Under the pieces are notes generated by a model that did not search any database, was not told the origin of the DNA, and worked only from the letters and a program-made list of their open reading frames with translations. The translations under genes and the position numbers were made by a program. Source: Opitutaceae bacterium UBA3033 (GTDB lineage Bacteria; Verrucomicrobiota; Verrucomicrobiia; Opitutales; Opitutaceae). Taken from it: a DNA stretch of 20,822 nt. The stretch is from assembly GCA_002367815.1 (NCBI GenBank), contig DFDG01000130.1, positions 5,332-26,153 on the forward strand, written 5' to 3'. Numbering within the stretch: the first letter of the stretch is position 1; the number at the start of each line of letters is the position of its first letter. Below, one piece after another: positions 14,525 through 20,822 of the stretch.

Positions 14525-16651
14525 ATGAGTAAGCCCACCCGGTTTCATCGCGCCACACCTGTATGGAGTGAAAAATTAGCCGGACAGATGAATATCCTCG
14601 TGAGTTTCCATGCCTGCTTGAAATTTATCCCTGCCAGGCGTGGCTTGCTTCGGGTGGCGGCGGCTCAAGCCTACCGCGTTTGGGCCAACGGTGACCTGAT
14701 TGGGCGGGGACCGGCCCGCACGGCTCATGGTTTTGCCCGGGTGGATGAATGGGCAGTAAAGCATAGCGGATCGGAAGCGCTGGAACTGGTAATCGAGGTG
14801 ATGGGCTACGGGGTGCCTACGTTTTGCGCCACCGCCGAGCCAGCCTTTCTCTGTGCGGAACTGGTCTTTGGCCGTAAAGTTCTGGCTTGGACCGCAACGC
14901 GAGGTGGGGGATTCACCGCCGAACGGCGTCACGAATACATGCAAAAGGCCGAGCGATTTAGTTATCAACGCGCGTTCGTGGAGGGTTACCGGATGGGACG
15001 ACGGGGATGCAGCTGGCAGTTGCGCGGGTATGTTCCGGTCAGACCATTGGAGCTGGCGAGAGTTCAGACGAAACGGGGGTGGTTGGCACGTGGGGTGGTG
15101 TTGCCTGACCTGACGGTGATCAAGCCCAGGTTATCCGCGATGCGGGGACGTTCTTCGTCCAGTGCCCGACGGGCAAGTCGAGCGACCCAACATCGATTTC
15201 TCACCGAAGTGCCCAAGACTTCGGTTGGATATCCTTTGCCGCAAGTTGACTGGTCACTCTTTCATGAGCTGGCGGGTTTGAAATTTACTACGGTGAATCC
15301 GCACCGGCTTCGGACCAATGCGCCGGAAAAGCTGACCGCCCGACAATGGCTGCGCGTGGATTTTGGCAGGGTGTGCACGGGATTTCCAAAACTACGTTTA
15401 CACGCCCAAAGACCGGCGCGAGTGGTGCTGATATTTGATGAGATTTTGGTGGACGGGCAGTTGGTTTTTGATCGTTCCACTTGCGTCAATGCCGTTGGTT
15501 TGGATCTGGCGGGAGGGGTGGAAATTAACTTTGAGACTTTCGAACCCTACACATTGCAGCACTTGCAGGTGTTGGTGATCAAAGGCGTCGTCGAAGTGAG
15601 CCACCTCGGGTTGCGCAACTTCATTAATGCGAGCCCCACACTGGCCGCGCCGAAAAATATGCGCCCAGCGGTGGCGCAAGTGCGCCGGGCGGCGGTGGCG
15701 TCTTTTCGTCAGAATGCGTTGGATATATTCATGGACTGCCCCGCGCGGGAACGGGCCGGTTGGTTGTGCGACAGCTTATTTGCGGCCCGGGCAGAGTGGC
15801 ATCTTTGCCGGGACAATCCGGTCGAGCGCGCCTTTTTGGAAAACTATCTGCTACCGATGAAGTTTTTCGATTTGCCTGCTGGCATGGTGCCGATGTGCTA
15901 TCCGGCCGAGGCGTTAAACAGGCAATTTATCCCCAACTGGGCGATGTTTCTCATCGTGCAACTCGACGAAGCCATGCACGAGCGTCAGCTGCCCAAAGCG
16001 TGGCGGCCATTGATGGAGCGTCGGGTGCGCGGCTTGTTGAAATATTTTCACCGGTTCGAAAATGAATTTGGTTTGCTCGAAAAACTGGAGAGCTGGGTTT
16101 TTGTGGAATGGTCCAAAGCCAACAACTTTGTGCAGGATGTAAATTTTCCCTCGAACATGCTTTATGCGGCGACCCTGCGAGCGGCCGGGCGCTTGTTGAA
16201 CGATCCCGCGTTGGCCCACCAGGCCAAGCAACTGGAGTCCGTGATTCGGCAATGGGCTTGGCGGGATGGAAAGTTTGTCGATCATGCGATCCGCGATGCC
16301 GAGGGAAAGTTGGTGGTAGCTGAAGATGCCACGGAGGTCTGCCAATACTACGCGTTTTCCTACGGTCTGACTTCGCCACGCCGACAACCGGCACTTTGGC
16401 GGAAACTGGTGCGGGAGGAATTTGGAAATCTCCATCCGGCGAATGCCTTCATTGGCAAACTCCTGCGCTTGGAATTGCTCATCAAGCACGGTGAGTTGTC
16501 CGCCGCCCGGCGGGAGTTGATGCAAAACTTTGCGCCGATGGCCCGTAGAACCGGCACGTTGTGGGAACACCTCGATGAGTCCGCCAGTTGCAACCATGGG
16601 TTTACCGCCTATATCGCAGTCTTGATCGACCGACTGGAAAAGAGAAGGTGA
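14525..16651 (+). CDS. GH78-like (alpha-L-rhamnosidase-like) protein
   Basis: 708 residues. The N-terminal half is beta-rich (RGLLRVAAAQAYRVWANGDLIGRGPARTA, the jelly-roll region common to GH78), and a second sandwich follows at about 290-380. The (alpha/alpha)6 catalytic barrel begins near residue 400 with DIFMDCPARERAGWLCDS, matching the GH78 motif DCPQRxERxGW with the catalytic region D404/E409. It ends with TLWEHLDESASCNHG, where E681 matches the second conserved acid of the family. Inverting hydrolysis of alpha-L-rhamnosides or a related bond is likely, but identity to true rhamnosidases looks modest. No signal peptide. It shares an operon with the next gene (four bases between stop and start). 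The segment around 205-225 (RGRSSSSARRASRATQ) is an odd basic Ser/Arg-rich linker. Confidence 0.85.
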   Translation: MSKPTRFHRATPVWSEKLAGQMNILVSFHACLKFIPARRGLLRVAAAQAYRVWANGDLIGRGPARTAHGFARVDEWAVKHSGSEALELVIEVMGYGVPTFCATAEPAFLCAELVFGRKVLAWTATRGGGFTAERRHEYMQKAERFSYQRAFVEGYRMGRRGCSWQLRGYVPVRPLELARVQTKRGWLARGVVLPDLTVIKPRLSAMRGRSSSSARRASRATQHRFLTEVPKTSVGYPLPQVDWSLFHELAGLKFTTVNPHRLRTNAPEKLTARQWLRVDFGRVCTGFPKLRLHAQRPARVVLIFDEILVDGQLVFDRSTCVNAVGLDLAGGVEINFETFEPYTLQHLQVLVIKGVVEVSHLGLRNFINASPTLAAPKNMRPAVAQVRRAAVASFRQNALDIFMDCPARERAGWLCDSLFAARAEWHLCRDNPVERAFLENYLLPMKFFDLPAGMVPMCYPAEALNRQFIPNWAMFLIVQLDEAMHERQLPKAWRPLMERRVRGLLKYFHRFENEFGLLEKLESWVFVEWSKANNFVQDVNFPSNMLYAATLRAAGRLLNDPALAHQAKQLESVIRQWAWRDGKFVDHAIRDAEGKLVVAEDATEVCQYYAFSYGLTSPRRQPALWRKLVREEFGNLHPANAFIGKLLRLELLIKHGELSAARRELMQNFAPMARRTGTLWEHLDESASCNHGFTAYIAVLIDRLEKRR

Positions 16652-16655
16652 GGTC

Positions 16656-17468
16656 ATGCCGAATACCCCAAACCTACATGTTTATGCGACCGCGTGGTCG
16701 TTGCGCGAATATCCCAACAAGGCAGATGAATGGTCCTGGGCGCGAAAGTTCGACGCGATTCGAGCGGCGGGATTTACAGGCATCATGTCGCCGCCCCGCG
16801 ATGAATTGAGCGCGCGCGGAGATCTGGATTATTGGGCGATGGGGAGTCTGGGAATGGAACACGATCCCGCTCCCTATTTTGCGCAAGTAAAGGCCTTGGG
16901 TGCCACGCATGCGACCATTCAACCCTGTGATGTTGAAACCCCGCTGGCGGATGCAATAGACGCCGTGATCAGAATATTGGCGACGGCGAAAAAGGTTGGG
17001 ATGCCGACGACCATCGAGTCGCACCGCAACACCTTCACCGAAACCCCGGAGCGCATGTGGGCGTTGTATGATGGGTATCGCGAGAAAACCGGTGAAATCA
17101 TGCCGGTGTGTTTCGATCATTCCCATTTTGCGGTCGTGCGACACATGGCGGCACCGTATTGGAATCTGCTCAACGAGCGGCCGGATATCATGAAGGCATG
17201 CCCGCGATTTCACATGCGTCCATTCAACGGCCATCACTGTCAGATTCCGGCGACATTCGATGGAGTGAAACGCACGCCCGAATATGAATTATGGAGTAAT
17301 TACGCGAAATCTATGATGGCCTATGTGAAAGACCGGAGCGGATGCACTGACATTCATATGGTGCCGGAACTGGGCAACGCCGCGCCCGCTTACGGGTTGT
17401 CGTGTTTCCCGGATGTTTGGGAAGATGCAAAGGTCGTTGGTGCCGACCTCAAGCGCTGGTGGGAATAA
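16656..17468 (+). CDS. Xylose-isomerase-like TIM-barrel protein (sugar isomerase/epimerase)
   Basis: 270 residues of the AP-endonuclease-2/xylose-isomerase-like TIM barrel. Likely metal ligands fall on successive strands: E121 in TTIESHRNTF, D154 and H157 region in VCFDHSHFAVVRH, H186 in RFHMRPF and E238 in MVPELG. Such enzymes interconvert or epimerise keto and aldo sugars, or act on inositol-type substrates. A strong ribosome site GAAGGTGAGG (16644-16653) overlaps the stop of the GH78-like gene, so the two are coupled. The pair suggests release of a monosaccharide and its isomerisation. The exact sugar is unknown. Confidence 0.85.
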   Translation: MPNTPNLHVYATAWSLREYPNKADEWSWARKFDAIRAAGFTGIMSPPRDELSARGDLDYWAMGSLGMEHDPAPYFAQVKALGATHATIQPCDVETPLADAIDAVIRILATAKKVGMPTTIESHRNTFTETPERMWALYDGYREKTGEIMPVCFDHSHFAVVRHMAAPYWNLLNERPDIMKACPRFHMRPFNGHHCQIPATFDGVKRTPEYELWSNYAKSMMAYVKDRSGCTDIHMVPELGNAAPAYGLSCFPDVWEDAKVVGADLKRWWE

Positions 17469-17469
17469 A

Positions 17470-17482
17470 TCACGCTGCGTGA
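17470..17482 (+). terminator. Weak hairpin after the isomerase gene
   Basis: TCACG-CTG-CGTGA begins two bases after the TAA at 17468. The stem is only five base pairs and an AATAATT stretch follows instead of a T-run, so it is at best a weak terminator. Confidence 0.25.
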
Positions 17483-17587
17483 ATAATTGATCGGGATTTG
17501 ATTTATTGTGACCACCGTCTCGAAAAATTATGCGTTGGCCAACTTCGCTTGACGATTGATGGTGACTGCGCGGTCATCGATCCACGT

Positions 17588-17902
17588 ATGCAATGGATCA
17601 AAACCAGTATCGGGCGATTGAGAGTGATCGGATTTTGGGAGGGGGTGTCGTTTCTCGTGCTACTAGGCATCGCGATGCCGTTAAAATATTTCCTCGGGAT
17701 GCCGGAAGCGGTGCGGGTGGTGGGGATGGCTCACGGAGTGCTGTTTATCCTGTATATCTGGGCGTCGCTTCAGGCTGCGTTGGAACATAATTGGAGCTGG
17801 AAGCGCACCCTATTGGTGCTGATAGCGAGCTTGCTGCCTGCAGGTCCTTTTGTGGTGGAGGCGAAATTGTTGCGGCAAAAACCAAGCCCGGATGTGTCGT
17901 GA
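17588..17902 (+). CDS. DUF3817 small membrane protein
   Basis: 104 residues. The N-terminal segment GRLRVIGFWEGVSFLVLLGIAMPLKY, the middle GMAHGVLFILYI and the end LIASLLPAGPFVVEAKLL give three membrane helices and the conserved family pattern (E in helix 1, AHG in helix 2, LLPxGPF in helix 3). The function of the family is unknown. The ATG at 17588 is chosen because it gives the family start; the frame is open further upstream but without family-like residues. Its TGA overlaps the next ATG (TGATG), so it is translationally coupled to the phosphodiesterase. Confidence 0.85.
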   Translation: MQWIKTSIGRLRVIGFWEGVSFLVLLGIAMPLKYFLGMPEAVRVVGMAHGVLFILYIWASLQAALEHNWSWKRTLLVLIASLLPAGPFVVEAKLLRQKPSPDVS

Positions 17903-18864
17903 TGAAATCAATCGATCGTCCTCAAGTCATTGCCCATCGTGGGGCCTCGGGGCTGCGGCCGGAAAACACGGCCGTGGCGGTGGAACTCGCACATCAACAA
18001 GGGGCGGACTGGATTGAGTGCGATGTGGTCCTGACGAAAGATGGAGAAGTATTGGTCTCACACGATGTGGAACTCGATCTACTCACCGATGTGGTTGGCC
18101 GCTACCCGGAGCGGGCGCGAGGCGATGGGCGTTTTTACGTGATCGATTTTACCTTGGCGGAAATTCGCACTCTGCGGAGTGGCGAACGACGCAACCATGC
18201 CACGGGGCTGCCGGCCTACGCAGGACGATTTGCGGTGCCGCCGGAACCGCAGCCCTTGATGACTCTGATTGAGTGGGTAGAACTTGTGGGCAAACTGAAC
18301 GCCAAAACAAATCGAGCAGTGGGACTGTGCGTGGAATTGAAATCGCCAGTTTATCACGAACGCGCCGGGTGCGATTTGGTGCTGAAGACCGCGGAGATTC
18401 TGGCGCGGTTTGGTTACGATAACTCCGAGGCACGTTGCATGGTGATGAGTTTTGAACCACCCGCATTAAAGCACCTGCGACAGGCCATGGCATGGCGGGG
18501 GACATTGCTGCAGCTGATCGGCGCATCGGAATGGGGTGAAAGTGATTTCGACTATGCCCGTTTGATTACGCCAGCAGGTCTCGCTGAGATTGCCACTTAT
18601 GCCCAATGGATTGCGACCCATGTGCCGCAAGTGCTGACGATTGAATCAGGACTGCCCCCACGCTCGACCGGTTTCGTTGAGTCGGCTCATTCCGCCGGCC
18701 TGAAAGTGGGAGCTTACACGTTTCAGCATGAAGGATTGCCGGAAGGTCATGCCTTGGCGGCCTTGATCGATTTTGCGGCCGGCCCACTGGGTTTGGATGC
18801 CGTAATCAGTGATTTTCCAGCCGACGCCGTGGCTGTCTTGCAACGCCGGACACAGTGCATATGA
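17902..18864 (+). CDS. Glycerophosphodiester phosphodiesterase (GlpQ-like)
   Basis: 320 residues of the GDPD TIM-barrel family, which cleave glycerophosphodiesters to glycerol-3-phosphate and an alcohol. Catalytic and metal residues are visible: H12-R13 in IAHRGASG, E21 in RPENT, E39 and D41 in WIECDVVLT, H54 in LVSHD and the later VELKSP. The insertion YPERARGDGRFYVIDFTLAEIRTL is typical of the GlpQ (periplasmic) subgroup, yet the protein has no signal peptide from any plausible start, so it should be cytoplasmic here. The start codon overlaps the stop of the DUF3817 gene. Activity toward phospholipid head-group diesters is the family expectation. Confidence 0.93.
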   Translation: MKSIDRPQVIAHRGASGLRPENTAVAVELAHQQGADWIECDVVLTKDGEVLVSHDVELDLLTDVVGRYPERARGDGRFYVIDFTLAEIRTLRSGERRNHATGLPAYAGRFAVPPEPQPLMTLIEWVELVGKLNAKTNRAVGLCVELKSPVYHERAGCDLVLKTAEILARFGYDNSEARCMVMSFEPPALKHLRQAMAWRGTLLQLIGASEWGESDFDYARLITPAGLAEIATYAQWIATHVPQVLTIESGLPPRSTGFVESAHSAGLKVGAYTFQHEGLPEGHALAALIDFAAGPLGLDAVISDFPADAVAVLQRRTQCI

Positions 18865-18907
18865 AACGCGGCTGGCGAAAACGGCGATATGGTATCAAGG
18901 TGGTGCA

Positions 18908-19810
18908 ATGTTTAAACGGATTCTACTCGGTTTTTTTGTGCTGAATTTAGCTGGTGCGGCCCCGGATGCATCGACTGATGAGTTGGTCCCCTATAACCAG
19001 GAAATTGAAACTTGGCGGGCTTCTCGGCTCGAGCGCCTGATCTCATCAGACGGTTGGCTGACTTTGGTGGGTCTGCATTTTTTGAAAGAGGGCGAGAGCA
19101 CGATCGGCACCGCCGACGACAATGCAGTGGTCCTGTTGGCAGGGCCGGAGCATTTAGGCACCGTGATACTGGAAACGAATGGCAAGGTCAGGCTAAAAGT
19201 AAATCCGGGTGTCGGAGCATTGGTCGATGGGCGGGAAGTTTTGTCGGCTGAGCTCGCTCAGGACGCCGCCGGGAATCCCACTTTGGTGACCAGTCGCACC
19301 ATGAGTTTTTATGTGATCGACCGCGGCGGCAAACGAGCGCTGCGGGTGAAGGACAGCGGTTCAGCCCGTCGCCGTGATTTTGTCGGCATTGATCATTATC
19401 CCATCGATGATTCATGGCGCATCGAAGCCAAATGGGTGCCTTTTGACCGGCCACGCGATGTGATGATCAAAAATATTCTGGGTCAGGAATCCAATGCGAT
19501 GGTGTTGGGCAAGGTGGTTTTTGAGCGCGATGGGCACACGTTTGAACTCCTCCCCTTGCAGGAGTCATTGGGAGAACCCTTGTTTATCATCATCGCTGAT
19601 GCGACCAGTGGCACCGAGACCTATGCGGCCGCGCGGTTTGTCTATGCGGATGCTCCCGTGGATGGAAAAGTCCTGCTGGATTTTAACAAAGCGGTGAATC
19701 CCCCCTGTGCATTCACGCCATTTGCCACTTGTCCATTACCTCCACAGGAAAATGTTCTTACCATCCCGGTGACGGTCGGTGAAAAGGACTACCGAGGAAA
19801 ACACGAATAA
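18908..19810 (+). CDS. Exported DUF1684 protein
   Basis: 300 residues from the ATG at 18908, preceded by AAGGTGG (18897-18903). A signal peptide is clear: MFKRILLGFFVLNLAGAAPDA. The family blocks follow: EIETWRASRLERLISSDGWLTLVG near the N-terminus, FVGIDHYPIDDSWRIEAKW in the middle, and the C-terminal YADAPVDGKVLLDFNKAVNPPCAFTPFATCPLPP with its two cysteines. DUF1684 proteins have no established activity. The longer frame from 18809 overlaps the preceding gene and lacks a signal at its N-terminus, so it is not used. It likely acts in the periplasm or at the outer membrane. Confidence 0.9.
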   Translation: MFKRILLGFFVLNLAGAAPDASTDELVPYNQEIETWRASRLERLISSDGWLTLVGLHFLKEGESTIGTADDNAVVLLAGPEHLGTVILETNGKVRLKVNPGVGALVDGREVLSAELAQDAAGNPTLVTSRTMSFYVIDRGGKRALRVKDSGSARRRDFVGIDHYPIDDSWRIEAKWVPFDRPRDVMIKNILGQESNAMVLGKVVFERDGHTFELLPLQESLGEPLFIIIADATSGTETYAAARFVYADAPVDGKVLLDFNKAVNPPCAFTPFATCPLPPQENVLTIPVTVGEKDYRGKHE

Positions 19811-19849
19811 TCCGGGGAATATTTTTGCCGCAATCACTCTCATATTTTG

Positions 19850-20485
19850 ATGAAACTTATCTGCACGCTTGGTCTTTGGTTAATGTCGGCTCTGTTTGTA
19901 TTCGCCGGAGTGATGCCGGCCGATACCCAGGAGACCGTCAGTCCGCTGACGGTGGGGAGTGATGCGCCGACTGTGGTGGTGAAAACGGCGGAAGGTGAAT
20001 CAGTGGACTTGGGCGAGCTGGTGCGGGCAAAACCAACCATCCTGATTTTCTACCGCGGTGGCTGGTGCCCGTATTGCAACACCCATCTGGCGGAATTGCA
20101 GACGATTGAACCGGAGCTGATGGCCCTCGGTTATCAAATTGTGGCCGTGAGTGCGGACCGACCGGAAGCCATGCCGCCGACGACCGAAAAAAATCATTTG
20201 AATTATCAACTGTTGTCCGACCGCGCCATGAATGCATCCGCGGCCTACGGCATCGCTTTCACAGTGCCGGATGAGATCCGGGTGAAGTATGCCAAGTGGA
20301 ACATCGATTTGGCTCCGGTGCCGGCAGACGAATCGCTGCGTTGGCTCCCAGTGCCGTCGGTGTTTGTGATCGGTAGTGACAGCAAGGTGTATTTTGTGCA
20401 CAGCAATCCTGACTACAAGGTGCGCATGGATACCGCGACCCTCCTGAAGACCGCGCAGGCCGCGCTGGATTCCGCTGCGCGTTGA
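19850..20485 (+). CDS. Exported peroxiredoxin-like (AhpC/TSA, thioredoxin-fold) protein
   Basis: 211 residues. An N-terminal signal peptide (MKLICTLGLWLMSALFVFAG) ends near residue 22-26. The thioredoxin fold follows, with VGSDAP at the start, ILIFYRGGWCPYCNTHL carrying C73 and C76, IVAVSADRPE, and the cis-Pro loop WLPVPSVFVI. The WCPYC motif is that of the peroxiredoxin-like family rather than classical thioredoxins (WCGPC). A periplasmic thiol peroxidase or disulfide-handling role is likely. It begins 39 bp after the DUF1684 gene on the same strand, and no Shine-Dalgarno sequence is obvious. Confidence 0.9.
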   Translation: MKLICTLGLWLMSALFVFAGVMPADTQETVSPLTVGSDAPTVVVKTAEGESVDLGELVRAKPTILIFYRGGWCPYCNTHLAELQTIEPELMALGYQIVAVSADRPEAMPPTTEKNHLNYQLLSDRAMNASAAYGIAFTVPDEIRVKYAKWNIDLAPVPADESLRWLPVPSVFVIGSDSKVYFVHSNPDYKVRMDTATLLKTAQAALDSAAR

Positions 20486-20486
20486 T

Positions 20487-20520
20487 GCCTGCGCATCGGC
20501 CTATCAACTGCGTCGCAGGC
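20487..20520. terminator. Hairpin between convergent genes
   Basis: GCCTGCG (20487-20493) and CGCAGGC (20514-20520) form a perfect seven-bp stem with a 20-base loop, in the 55 bp between two convergent stops. A bidirectional terminator would fit the position, but there is no T-run on either side. Confidence 0.35.
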
Positions 20521-20540
20521 TCAGCGACATGGGCACTGGG

Positions 20541-20822
20541 TCACGCACCCAGCAAATCCTGAAACTCGGCGTGCCGGGCAATGAACTTTGCGACGTAGCT
20601 ACACTCGGGGACCACTTTACATTTTTGCTCTCGGGCATCTGCGAGTGCAGCCCGCACCAATTTATCGGCGATGCCCTGGCCGCGATAATCTTCAGGCACA
20701 AAAGTGTGCGTGATGGTCATTTGACCGCCCTGTAGTTCATAATCGATCACCGCCAGGGCTTCAGCCCGGCCGAATTCGTAACGACATTTCCCCGGGATGT
20801 GTCGGACCTCGGAATCAGTTGA
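20541..20822 (-). CDS. YjdJ-type GNAT acetyltransferase, 5' end beyond window
   Basis: The minus-strand frame is open from the window edge to the TGA at 20543-20541 (93 codons visible). It reads GKCRYEFGRAEALAVIDYEL, then MTITHTFVPEDYRGQGIADKL, ending VVPECSYVAKFIARHAEFQDLL. This is the compact GNAT_YjdJ domain (Pfam PF14542): the acetyl-CoA loop is the Y-RGQGIA segment, and the PECSYVAKFIxRH block is the family hallmark. Members are about 90-100 residues, so only a few N-terminal residues are missing. A GTG at 20750 is an internal codon, not the start. Substrate unknown; some relatives have been proposed to act on protein or small-molecule amines. Confidence 0.9.
   Translation of the reverse strand, partial: STDSEVRHIPGKCRYEFGRAEALAVIDYELQGGQMTITHTFVPEDYRGQGIADKLVRAALADAREQKCKVVPECSYVAKFIARHAEFQDLLGA

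Noticed and set aside
13192..14538. Longer start for the Fsr-type transporter at 14538
   Set aside because: It would overlap the start of the divergent gene and add a polar tail lacking family resemblance; the ATG at 14415 gives the standard length.
15914..16657. 247-codon minus-strand open frame
   Set aside because: Antisense shadow of the GH78-like catalytic domain with no recognisable motif.

Overview
The window most resembles a chromosomal stretch of a Verrucomicrobiota bacterium, probably of the Opitutae type. This is inferred from gene content and style and was not checked by any search. The clues are a papain-like protease with an N-terminal beta-rich segment ending in 'L(S)ELTPEMQQRFGYDP', a family form I associate with this phylum. 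There are also many glycoside-hydrolase-like genes lacking signal peptides, a PhyH dioxygenase, and intergenic hairpins preceded by GTAG.

Left part (1-3530): the first 220 codons of an NAD-dependent epimerase gene run off the left edge on the minus strand. It diverges from a secreted papain-like protease whose signal peptide is cut off from the catalytic part by an in-frame TAA. A complete MgtE-type magnesium channel/transporter follows.

Integron remnant (about 3558-5900): on the minus strand lie three gene cassettes separated by two recognisable attC sites. They are followed by a YefM/YoeB-like toxin-antitoxin pair with a palindromic operator. At the head of the array, in the opposite orientation as in a normal integron, lie only the last 38 codons of an integron integrase (IntI), including the catalytic tyrosine. 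The integrase and most of attI are lost, so the array looks stranded.

Repeat-rich spacers (5901-6564 and 7963-8359): both flank a GH1 beta-glucosidase gene. Both carry REP-like hairpins with the GTAG signature, a shared TTCCTGAGTTCCA element and an A/G-rich GAGAAAGA repeat, in the same order.

Sugar loci (6565-17468): GH1 glucosidase, then a tight plus-strand group of an MFS transporter, a membrane protein of the YdjM/DUF457 type, a 676-residue putative (alpha/alpha)6-barrel protein of unknown activity and a frameshifted PhyH dioxygenase. A minus-strand Fsr-type MFS exporter converges on this group. It is divergent from a second operon made of a GH78-like (alpha-L-rhamnosidase-like) enzyme and a xylose-isomerase-like TIM-barrel protein. 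Together they look like intracellular processing of imported oligosaccharides or glycosides.

Right part (17588-20822): DUF3817 membrane protein translationally coupled to a GlpQ-like glycerophosphodiesterase, an exported DUF1684 protein, an exported peroxiredoxin-like thiol protein, and the 3' part of a YjdJ-type GNAT acetyltransferase on the minus strand running off the right edge. No tRNA, rRNA or CRISPR array was seen.
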